DNA of 7,119 nucleotides from Smithella sp. (GTDB lineage Bacteria > Desulfobacterota > Syntrophia > Syntrophales > Smithellaceae), in NCBI GenBank assembly GCA_012797505.1, contig JAAZOZ010000223.1:1-7119 (forward strand), written 5' to 3'. Positions 1 through 5,224 of this stretch are shown here, one piece after another; the stretch's first letter is position 1; each line of letters opens with the position of its first letter. The position numbers and the translations under genes are program-made. The notes below the pieces were generated by a model, which was given only the letters and a program-made list of their open reading frames with translations, did not search any database and was not told the origin of the DNA.

Positions 1-383
1 AGATGCAGGAAAGCCTGCGCAAAAGCGAATTTACGCTGGAGGACTTCCGCAATCAGCTGGGGCAGATCAAGAAAATGGGGCCTCTCAAGGACATGATCGG
101 GATGATTCCGGGCATGGGCAAAATCAAAGCGCTCAAGGGCATGGAGCCGGATGACGGGGAGTTGGTGAAGATCGCGGCAATTATTGACTCCATGACGAAG
201 AAAGAACGGAACAATTACCTGATTATTGACGGCCGCAGGCGCAAACGGATCGCTCTGGGAAGCGGAACAACGGTTCAGGACGTCAACCGGCTGCTGAAAA
301 ATTACATCGAGATCCGGAAGATGATGAAAAAAATAAACTCCCGGGGCGGCGTGAAGGCGTTGATGAGGAATTTCCCCTTTTAA
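1..383 (+). CDS. ffh: Signal recognition particle protein Ffh (SRP54), C-terminal M domain, 5' partial
   Basis: This is the 3' end of the gene for the SRP GTPase, which binds 4.5S RNA and signal sequences of nascent membrane proteins and delivers ribosomes to FtsY at the membrane. Only the methionine-rich M domain is visible (about 126 residues); the N and G domains with the GTPase motifs lie upstream. The stretch QIKKMGPLKDMIGMIPGMGK is the flexible finger loop of the signal-peptide groove. The later SMTKKERNN...IDG..RRKRIA.GSGTTVQDVNRLLK segment is the helix-turn-helix that binds SRP RNA. The ATG at position 3 is an internal methionine, not the start, because the frame is open to the window edge. 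The protein ends soon after the RNA-binding helices, without a long C-terminal tail. It is followed by a 63-nt AT-rich gap and rpsP, the usual order. Identification is secure. Confidence 0.97.
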   Translation, partial: MQESLRKSEFTLEDFRNQLGQIKKMGPLKDMIGMIPGMGKIKALKGMEPDDGELVKIAAIIDSMTKKERNNYLIIDGRRRKRIALGSGTTVQDVNRLLKNYIEIRKMMKKINSRGGVKALMRNFPF

Positions 384-423
384 AATCAAATGAATTATGA
401 TAGAAAACAAAATAATTTTTTTG

Positions 424-437
424 AAGGAGGTTTGGAG
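424..437 (+). promoter_or_regulatory. Two tandem Shine-Dalgarno motifs before rpsP
   Basis: A perfect AAGGAGG lies at 424-430 but ends 16 nt from the rpsP ATG, longer than usual. A second GGAG at 434-437 has a normal 9-nt spacing. The only nearer in-frame start candidate, TTG at 432, meets a stop (TAA, 438-440) two codons later, so the ATG at 447 is the start. The downstream GGAG is the more likely productive site. The upstream one may act as a ribosome standby or capture site, which is inference. Confidence 0.6.
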
Positions 438-446
438 TAAAACTAC

Positions 447-701
447 ATGGCAGTCAAAATTCGATTAACCCGCATGGGTGCGAAGGGCAAACCGTTTTAT
501 CGTATCGTCGCCGCGGACAAGGCATATCCCCGCGACGGAAGATTTCTTGAGATTTTAGGAAATTATGATCCCAAGAAAAATCCCGCGGAAATAACGTTAA
601 AGGAAGACAGGGTTCGCGACTGGTTGTCCAAGGGCGCAAAACCGACGCTGACGGTTTCTCATTTATTGAAGACAAAAGGCATCGCCGCCGCCGTCAAATA
701 G
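447..701 (+). CDS. rpsP: 30S ribosomal protein S16
   Basis: S16 is a small 30S subunit protein that binds 16S rRNA early and stabilises the 5' and central domains during assembly. The 84-residue product has the family's usual length and starts with the hallmark MAVKIRLTRMGAKGKPFYRI, followed by VAAD...RDGRFLE.LGNYDP and a C-terminal basic segment (TVSHLLKTKGI). It follows ffh by 63 nt and is separated from khpA by an unusually roomy 128 nt. The strong ribosome-binding region matches the high demand for a ribosomal protein. Conventional S16 proteins start at this methionine, so the start is firm. Confidence 0.98.
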   Translation: MAVKIRLTRMGAKGKPFYRIVAADKAYPRDGRFLEILGNYDPKKNPAEITLKEDRVRDWLSKGAKPTLTVSHLLKTKGIAAAVK

Positions 702-829
702 CCGGGTGGATGCCGATCACCAATTAAAAAATACAGGATTAGAACCTCACATCGTTGAACTGAAAAACCCGTAGGAATGTTGAAGCGAATTTTCAGATGC
801 ATTAACCAAAACCAGTGGAGGGGCTGACG
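702..829 (+). other. 128-nt intergenic region between rpsP and khpA
   Basis: This is the widest gap between co-directional genes in the window; its neighbours overlap or lie up to 91 nt apart. It starts with a small imperfect hairpin, GGTG/CACC with an inner AT/AT pair and GCCG loop at about 706-722, followed by A-rich rather than T-rich sequence, so it is not a + strand terminator. A 16-codon frame from ATG 777 ends with TGA at 825-827, two bases before the khpA ATG. I see no convincing sigma70 promoter. Confidence 0.4.
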
Positions 830-1060
830 ATGAAAGATCTGATTAAGTATATTTCTCAAGCTTTGGTTGATAATCCTGATCAGGTGGAAGTAACGGAAGT
901 TATCGGCGAGCAAACGTCCGTCATTGAGCTGCGCGTGGCCAAGGAAGATTTGGGAAAGGTCATCGGCAAGCAGGGAAGGACGGCCAAAGCCATCCGCACC
1001 ATTTTGAGCGCCACCTCCGCCAAAGTCCACAAGCGCGCTGTGCTGGAAATCATTGAATAA
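830..1060 (+). CDS. khpA: KhpA-type KH-domain RNA-binding protein (YlqC/UPF0109 family)
   Basis: This 76-residue single-KH-domain protein belongs to the family of small RNA chaperone-like proteins that partner KhpB/EloR in Gram-positive bacteria and are linked to cell-division and sRNA biology there; its role in Gram-negative relatives is less clear. The GxxG loop of the KH fold is GKQG at residues 46-49, inside LGKVIGKQGRTAKAIRTIL, with acidic and hydrophobic strands before it and a final VHKRAVLEI strand. I chose ATG 830 over an in-frame GTG at 815. Family proteins begin MKDLI, and the GTG overlaps the likely Shine-Dalgarno GGAGG (817-821, 8-nt spacing). It sits between rpsP and rimM, its conserved position in many bacteria, and its stop is 2 nt before rimM, so the two are surely co-translated. 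No residue essential to the KH fold appears to be missing. Confidence 0.93.
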   Translation: MKDLIKYISQALVDNPDQVEVTEVIGEQTSVIELRVAKEDLGKVIGKQGRTAKAIRTILSATSAKVHKRAVLEIIE

Positions 1061-1062
1061 AG

Positions 1063-1569
1063 ATGGATCTGTTTGTTTTCGGGGAGATTGTCAAAACCCG
1101 CGGTCTCCACGGCTGTCTGAAAGCCCTGTCTTTTTTGGAGTCATCGGAGCTTCTGGAAGGGCTGACGTTTGCTTACCTGGAATCGCCGTCCGGCCGGAAA
1201 AGCCGGCATGAAATAAAGAAAATAAACTCTTCCGGTAAATTTCTCTTTCTGGAAATCAAGGATATTGCCGACGTGGACGCGGCCCGGGCGTTCGTCGGGT
1301 GTAAACTGCTCCTGCCGCGGGAGATGCTGGAACCTCTCCCGGCGGATGAGTATTACTGGCACGACATCATCGGGCTGGACGTCTATACGCCGGCAGGCCG
1401 TCATCTGGGGCGAATAGAATCCATCTTTCCCACGGGCGCCCATGATGTTTATGTCTGCCGGGGAGACGCGGGAGAAATTCTGATCCCCGCGACGGCCGGT
1501 ATTGTAAAGCAGGTTGACGTTGCCGGAAAAAAAATGATCGTCAACCCTCTGGAAGGCCTTCTGCCGTGA
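1063..1569 (+). CDS. rimM: Ribosome maturation factor RimM
   Basis: RimM binds S19 and the 30S head and promotes late 16S processing and assembly. The 168-residue product matches the family in length and in its two domains. The N-terminal beta-barrel (about residues 1-88) opens with the FGEIVKTRGLHGCLK signature. The C-terminal PRC-barrel (about 95-168) starts with LPADEYYWHDIIGL, continues through LGRIESIFPTGAHDVYV and EILIPA, and ends NPLEGLLP. The ATG lies 2 nt after the khpA stop and has no clear Shine-Dalgarno, so translation probably depends on coupling to khpA. That suits a factor needed in lower amount than S16. The 3' end overlaps trmD by 4 nt. An A8 run (1527-1534) near the end is a possible slippage site, but the frame is intact. 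Confidence 0.97.
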   Translation: MDLFVFGEIVKTRGLHGCLKALSFLESSELLEGLTFAYLESPSGRKSRHEIKKINSSGKFLFLEIKDIADVDAARAFVGCKLLLPREMLEPLPADEYYWHDIIGLDVYTPAGRHLGRIESIFPTGAHDVYVCRGDAGEILIPATAGIVKQVDVAGKKMIVNPLEGLLP

Positions 1570-2303
1570 TCCGATTCGACGTTTTGTCCATTTTTCCGGA
1601 AATGCTGCAATCGCCCCTGGAGTTCAGCCTTTTGAAAAAGGCCCGGGAAAAGGGGCTGATCGAGGTCGGCCTGCATAACATCCGCGATTGGACCCGGGAC
1701 AAACACCACATGACGGACGACGCTCCCTACGGCGGGGGCTGCGGAATGGTCATGAAAGTCGAGCCGGTGGCGCGGGCTGTGGCGGCGGTGAAACAGGCCG
1801 GGGAGGCCTCGCTGGTGGTTCTGCTGACGCCCCAGGGGGAAATCTTCAACCAGACCATAGCGGCCGAGCTTGCCCGGCAGAAACAGATCATTCTGATTTG
1901 CGGGCGATATGAAGGATTTGACGAGCGGATTCGGGAACACCTGGCGGACCGGGAGATATCACTGGGCGACTATATTCTGACGGGAGGGGAGCTTTCCGCG
2001 CTGGTGGTGATCGATGCGACAGCCAGACTGATTCCCGGCGTGCTGGGAAACGACGCCTCCGCGTCCAGGGAATCTTTTTCACAAGGTCTTCTGGAATATC
2101 CGCAGTACACTCGCCCGGCTGAGTATTCAGGATGGAGTGTTCCGGAGGTGCTGCTTTCCGGTAACCATGCCCAAATCGAGCGCTGGCAGCGGATTGAAGC
2201 GCTTCGCCGGACGTGGCGCAGAAGGCCTGAACTGCTTGAAAAAATAGAGCTCAGTGAAGAAGACAGAACGTTTCTGGAAAAAATTAAACAGGGCCGGATA
2301 TAA
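1566..2303 (+). CDS. trmD: tRNA (guanine-N1)-methyltransferase TrmD
   Basis: TrmD transfers methyl from S-adenosylmethionine to N1 of G37 in tRNAs reading CNN codons and Pro CGG, preventing +1 frameshifting. The 245-residue product has the SPOUT trefoil-knot hallmarks: DDAPYGGGCGMVMK (51-64), LLTPQGE (86-92), ICGRYEGFDERI (111-122), ISLGDYILTGGE (131-142) and the C-terminal YTRP and LLSGNH...RTW.RRPELLE segments. Arg154, which corresponds to the catalytic-site Arg154 of the Haemophilus enzyme, is present. The position matching its Asp169 is Glu here (SRESF). The start is GTG, overlapping the rimM stop as GTGA. GGAAGG at 1551-1556 gives a fair ribosome-binding site with 9-nt spacing inside rimM. 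The N-terminus MIRFDVLSIFPEM fits the family, so the start is firm. Confidence 0.97.
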   Translation: MIRFDVLSIFPEMLQSPLEFSLLKKAREKGLIEVGLHNIRDWTRDKHHMTDDAPYGGGCGMVMKVEPVARAVAAVKQAGEASLVVLLTPQGEIFNQTIAAELARQKQIILICGRYEGFDERIREHLADREISLGDYILTGGELSALVVIDATARLIPGVLGNDASASRESFSQGLLEYPQYTRPAEYSGWSVPEVLLSGNHAQIERWQRIEALRRTWRRRPELLEKIELSEEDRTFLEKIKQGRI

Positions 2304-2320
2304 AGGCTTGATTTTCAGAC

Positions 2321-2341
2321 GGGTTTGGGGTAATGAAACCC
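2321..2341 (+). promoter_or_regulatory. Hairpin in the trmD-rplS intercistronic region
   Basis: GGGTTT (2321-2326) and AAACCC (2336-2341) form a perfect 6-bp stem with a 9-nt loop, in the 91-nt gap before rplS. Only four T residues follow after two other bases, so it would be at best a weak terminator or attenuator. It could instead be an mRNA-stabilising or processing element that lets rplS be expressed independently of trmD. In some bacteria L19 leaders carry autoregulatory structures, but I cannot match this one to a known type. Function is inferred from position only. Confidence 0.3.
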
Positions 2342-2394
2342 ACTTTTAAAGGCAGAGTAATTCGTATCTTGAAGGTTGCAGGAGGAACAAGAAC

Positions 2395-2742
2395 ATGAAT
2401 GTATTGGAAATGATTGAGAAAGAACAGATGAGAGGCGATATTCCCGCCTTTAAAACGGGCGACACCGTTAAAGTATATGTGCGGATCATTGAAGGACAGA
2501 AGCAGAGAATTCAGGCTTTTGAAGGCGTGGTCATCCGCAAGCGCCGCGGCAACAGCCGGGCGAACTTCACGGTTCGAAAGGTGTCCTACGGCGTTGGCGT
2601 TGAAAGAACGTTCCCCATGCATTCGCCGGTGATTGACCGCGTTGAAGTGGTCTCCCGCGGAGTGGTCCGCCGCTCGCGTCTGTACTATCTGAGAAGCCTC
2701 AGAGGGAAAAAGGCAAGAATCAAGGAAGCCGCCAACAACTGA
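2395..2742 (+). CDS. rplS: 50S ribosomal protein L19
   Basis: L19 lies at the 30S-50S interface and contributes to bridges with 16S rRNA. The 115-residue product has the family's usual length and runs from the N-terminal helix (MNVLEMIEKEQ) through the barrel motifs FKTGDTVKVYVRIIEG, RIQAFEGVVI, FTVRKVSYGVGVERTFPMHSP and the C-terminal LYYLRSLRGKKARIKE. A strong GGAGG (2381-2385) sits 9 nt before the ATG, much better than the sites of rimM or rnhB. This agrees with the need for stoichiometric ribosomal protein. It is preceded by a hairpin-bearing 91-nt gap, and its stop codon lies inside a terminator-like structure. Confidence 0.98.
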   Translation: MNVLEMIEKEQMRGDIPAFKTGDTVKVYVRIIEGQKQRIQAFEGVVIRKRRGNSRANFTVRKVSYGVGVERTFPMHSPVIDRVEVVSRGVVRRSRLYYLRSLRGKKARIKEAANN

Positions 2743-2768
2743 TGCCGTAAAGACGGGTTAGTTTTTTT
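2737..2768 (+). terminator. Possible intrinsic terminator spanning the rplS stop codon
   Basis: By eye, AACT (2737-2740) pairs with AGTT (2760-2763). GAT (2741-2743) pairs with GTT (2757-2759) through one A-U and two G-U pairs, G2744 is bulged, and CCGT (2745-2748) pairs with ACGG (2753-2756) around an AAAG tetraloop. A run of T residues extends to 2768. The stem includes the rplS stop codon and the T-run stops 2 nt before the rnhB ATG. The wobble pairs and bulge make it a moderate rather than strong terminator, so partial read-through into rnhB and yraN is likely. I have not computed folding energy. Confidence 0.45.
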
Positions 2769-2770
2769 CG

Positions 2771-3394
2771 ATGAATATATTCGAAAGGCTTGCGCAGGTT
2801 GAAGGCTATCAATATGTCGCGGGTGTTGACGAAGCAGGCCGGGGGCCGCTGGCGGGCCCGGTGGTCGCCGCAGCCGTGATTTTTCCCCCCGAATATTCCA
2901 ATTCTGAAATCAACGATTCCAAGAAACTGACCGCCTGCAAAAGAGACGAACTCTACCGGATCATCACCGAAGAGGCGGCGGCCGTAGGCGTCGGCGTTGT
3001 GGAGGCGGACGTCATCGACCGGATCAACATCCTTCAGGCGTCGCTTCAGGCGATGCGCGAAGCGGTGCTGGACCTTTTGGTGAAACCGGATTATCTCCTG
3101 ATTGACGGGCTTCACCCGATCGACTTTGACGTACCGCAAAAGACGATCGTCAAAGGGGATTCACTCAGTGTGTCCATCGCCGCCGCGTCCATCATCGCCA
3201 AGGTTTCGCGCGACCGGATCATGGAGATGTATCACCGCCAGTTTCCCCAGTACAACTTTCTGCAGAATAAAGGCTACGGCACGGCCGGGCATCGAAAAAT
3301 CCTCCGGGAAATCGGCATGTGTAAAATTCATCGCCGTTCCTTTCATTTAAAAAACAAAAATCTTCCGCAAACCGCGCTGGACTGGTCTGAATGA
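2771..3394 (+). CDS. rnhB: Ribonuclease HII
   Basis: RNase HII nicks DNA 5' of misincorporated ribonucleotides, starting ribonucleotide excision repair, and also cuts RNA in hybrids. The 207-residue product has the family's usual length. The metal-binding carboxylates are visible as Asp20-Glu21 in GVDEAGRGPLAGPV, Asp112 in LLIDG and Asp130 in VKGDSLSVSIAAASIIAKV. The GRG motif (23-25) reads the RNA-DNA junction, and KGYGT (167-171) carries the conserved tyrosine. DSKKL and INILQASLQAM are also typical. No good Shine-Dalgarno precedes the ATG; the region just upstream is the T-run of the hairpin over the rplS end, suggesting low expression. The gene overlaps yraN by ATGA. Following rplS is its normal place in many proteobacteria. 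Confidence 0.97.
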   Translation: MNIFERLAQVEGYQYVAGVDEAGRGPLAGPVVAAAVIFPPEYSNSEINDSKKLTACKRDELYRIITEEAAAVGVGVVEADVIDRINILQASLQAMREAVLDLLVKPDYLLIDGLHPIDFDVPQKTIVKGDSLSVSIAAASIIAKVSRDRIMEMYHRQFPQYNFLQNKGYGTAGHRKILREIGMCKIHRRSFHLKNKNLPQTALDWSE

Positions 3395-3777
3395 ATGAGC
3401 TCAAAGACAGGCGAAAAATCGTCACCGGCAAAAGCGGAGAAGGGATTGCCGCGGGTTTTTTGACGCAAAGCGGTTATCAGATTCTCGATGTCAATTACCG
3501 CTGTCCCATCGGTGAAATCGACATCGTTGCCCGCGAAAAGGGCGAACTCGTGTTTGTGGAAGTCAAGACGCGAAAATCAAGCGCGCTGGGCTACCCGGAG
3601 CAGGCGGTGGGCACGGCCAAACAGAAAAAAATGTCGCAACTGGCGCTGTGGTATCTGCGGGACAAAAAGGTCGGGGACGCCCCCGTCCGCTTTGACGTGG
3701 TGGCCATTCTGATGCTTCCGTCCGGAAACGACATCCGCCTGATCCGCAACGCTTTCGACTTTATTCCCTTTGGATAG
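3391..3777 (+). CDS. yraN: YraN family protein (UPF0102), endonuclease-like
   Basis: This 128-residue protein belongs to the widespread UPF0102/YraN family, predicted to have a PD-(D/E)xK nuclease fold. A possible role in DNA processing is inferred from fold and neighbours; I know of no settled function. Visible motifs are GKSGE (13-17), NYRCPIGEIDIVA (35-47, with Asp44), VFVEVKTR (54-61, the ExK of the putative active site) and VRFDVVAI (99-106). All presumed catalytic residues (Glu17, Asp44, Glu57, Lys59) are present. It starts with an ATG overlapping the rnhB stop, so the two are translationally coupled, a very common pairing. In many relatives the next gene is rsmI; here the reversed uxs-ugd pair intervenes. 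The stop lies 45 nt from the converging ugd stop. Confidence 0.93.
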   Translation: MNELKDRRKIVTGKSGEGIAAGFLTQSGYQILDVNYRCPIGEIDIVAREKGELVFVEVKTRKSSALGYPEQAVGTAKQKKMSQLALWYLRDKKVGDAPVRFDVVAILMLPSGNDIRLIRNAFDFIPFG

Positions 3778-3822
3778 CAATCCTCATTTCGCGCTTTTTT
3801 GCGTAAGCGGCGGCGTCTGATC

Positions 3823-5199
3823 TTAAAAGCGGGTCAGGGCCGGTTTGCCGATCGGAAACACGTTGAAGCCGATCTCAAAGCACTTCCGGTGATCGACGAT
3901 ATTGCGGCCGTCGAACAGGAAGGCGGGTTTGACCATGGATTTGTAGATTTTCCGGTAATCCAGCTTCCGGTAGGCCTCCCAATCCGTCATGACAGCCAGC
4001 GCGTGGCAGCCTTCCGCCGCCCGATAGGGGTCTTCGACATAGCTGATCTTTCCTTTTTCATGCGCCAGATCGGCCTCGGCATTGGAAAGCGCCTGGGGAT
4101 CGGAAATGACCACTTCGGCATGCTCCGCCAGCAGTTTTCTTGTGATGTGGATGGCCGGGCTTTCGCGCGTGTCGCCGGTGTCGGCTTTGAAGGCAAACCC
4201 CAGGACGCAGATTTTTTTCCCGGCCAGCGTGTTGAACATGGATCGCAGGATATTGGCGATGAACCGGTCCTGCTGGTATTCATTGATTTTGACGACGCTT
4301 TCCCAGTAGGCGGCCACTTCCGGCAGACCGTAAAAACGGCACAGGTAAACCAGGTTGAGGATGTCTTTCTTGAAGCAGGATCCGCCGAAACCGATGCCCG
4401 CCTTGAGAAATTTGGCGCCGATGCGGCTGTCCGTGCCCACGGCGTGCGCGACTTCGGAGATGTCGGCGTCCGCCTTTTCACAAAGCGCCGATATGGAATT
4501 GATGGAGGATACCCGCTGCGCCAGAAAGGCGTTGGCCACCAGTTTGGAAAGTTCGGCGCTCCAGATGTTCGAGGTGATGATCTTTTCTCGCGGCAGCCAG
4601 CGGGTGTAAATTTCCACAAGCGCGGCGCGGGCGGCCAGGCCGCTTCTGGTTTCGCGCGAACCGATCAACACCCGGTCGGGATTTTCCAGATCGCTGACGG
4701 CGGTTCCCTCCGCCATGAATTCCGGATTGGAAAGGACGTCAAACGTGACGTTTTTCTTTCCCGACGACAGGATCCGTTCCATCGCCTGCGCCGTTTTGAT
4801 CGGCAGCGTGCTTTTTTCAATGACGATTTTCGGGGTTTTTGAATTTTCGAGAATCTGCCGGGCGGTTTTTTCCCAGTACTGCAGGTCGGCGGCCATGCCG
4901 GCGCCCGCGCCGAAGGTTTTGGTCGGTGTGTTGACGCAGACGAAAATGATGTCGTTTTCCTGAATCTGCCCTTCGACGTCCGTGGAAAAGAAAAGATTCC
5001 GGCCGCGCGTTTTCCGGACGATGGCGTCCAGGCCGGGTTCATAAACGGGAAGCCGGTCGGAGTTCCAGGCGGCGATGCGCTCGGGATTGATGTCCACGAC
5101 GGTCACTTTGTAGTCCGGGCATTTGGAGGCGATCATCACCATCGAGGGGGCTCCGACATAGCCTGCGCCAATGCCGAGAATTTTTTTCTTGAATTTCAT
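3823..5199 (-). CDS. ugd: UDP-glucose 6-dehydrogenase, eukaryote-like long form
   Basis: The enzyme oxidises UDP-glucose to UDP-glucuronate with two NAD+ in the cytoplasm. The 458-residue product begins with the Rossmann motif GIGAGYVG (9-16), then VNTPTKT (89-95) and EKSTLP (128-133). The catalytic set is visible: Glu160 and Glu164 (NPEFMAEGTA), Lys219 and Asn223 (ELSKLVANAF), Arg259, the nucleophile Cys275 in FGGSCFKKD, and Asp279. The C-terminal UDP-binding domain contains LGFAFKADTGDTRESPA (333-349). It is longer than the roughly 390-residue E. coli enzyme, and long blocks match animal UGDH almost residue for residue, minus the animal C-terminal tail. A GGAGG (complement of 5212-5216) precedes the ATG with a rather long 12-nt spacing. 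It follows uxs by 25 nt in one operon, converging on yraN. Confidence 0.96.
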   Translation of the reverse strand: MKFKKKILGIGAGYVGAPSMVMIASKCPDYKVTVVDINPERIAAWNSDRLPVYEPGLDAIVRKTRGRNLFFSTDVEGQIQENDIIFVCVNTPTKTFGAGAGMAADLQYWEKTARQILENSKTPKIVIEKSTLPIKTAQAMERILSSGKKNVTFDVLSNPEFMAEGTAVSDLENPDRVLIGSRETRSGLAARAALVEIYTRWLPREKIITSNIWSAELSKLVANAFLAQRVSSINSISALCEKADADISEVAHAVGTDSRIGAKFLKAGIGFGGSCFKKDILNLVYLCRFYGLPEVAAYWESVVKINEYQQDRFIANILRSMFNTLAGKKICVLGFAFKADTGDTRESPAIHITRKLLAEHAEVVISDPQALSNAEADLAHEKGKISYVEDPYRAAEGCHALAVMTDWEAYRKLDYRKIYKSMVKPAFLFDGRNIVDHRKCFEIGFNVFPIGKPALTRF

Positions 5200-5224
5200 G
5201 CTGTTCCGTTTCCTCCCGCCTTGG

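Noticed and set aside
360..401. Possible promoter for rpsP (TTGATG 360-365 with TAAAAT 381-386, or TATGAT 396-401).
   Set aside because: The first pair has only 15-nt spacing and a poor -35, the second has no -35 at a proper distance, and AT-rich gaps give such -10 matches by chance.
815..829. Upstream GTG start for khpA adding five residues.
   Set aside because: The GTG overlaps the GGAGG that serves the ATG at 830, and family members begin at MKDLI.
1527..1534. A8 run near the end of rimM as a programmed frameshift site.
   Set aside because: The normal frame reads through to the conserved C-terminus, and no alternative frame gives a meaningful extension.
1449..1940. A 163-codon frame on the - strand across rimM and trmD.
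   Set aside because: It overlaps two firmly identified genes and has low-complexity composition typical of antisense frames.
3778..3822. Possible bidirectional terminator between the converging yraN and ugd genes (CGCTT 3792-3796 with AAGCG 3805-3809).
   Set aside because: The stem is only 5 bp with an 8-nt loop and no T-run follows on either strand, so I do not call it a terminator.
3799..4842. A 347-codon open frame on the + strand opposite ugd.
   Set aside because: It is antisense to a clearly conserved enzyme, has no recognisable domain, and such long shadow frames are common opposite codon-biased GC-rich genes.
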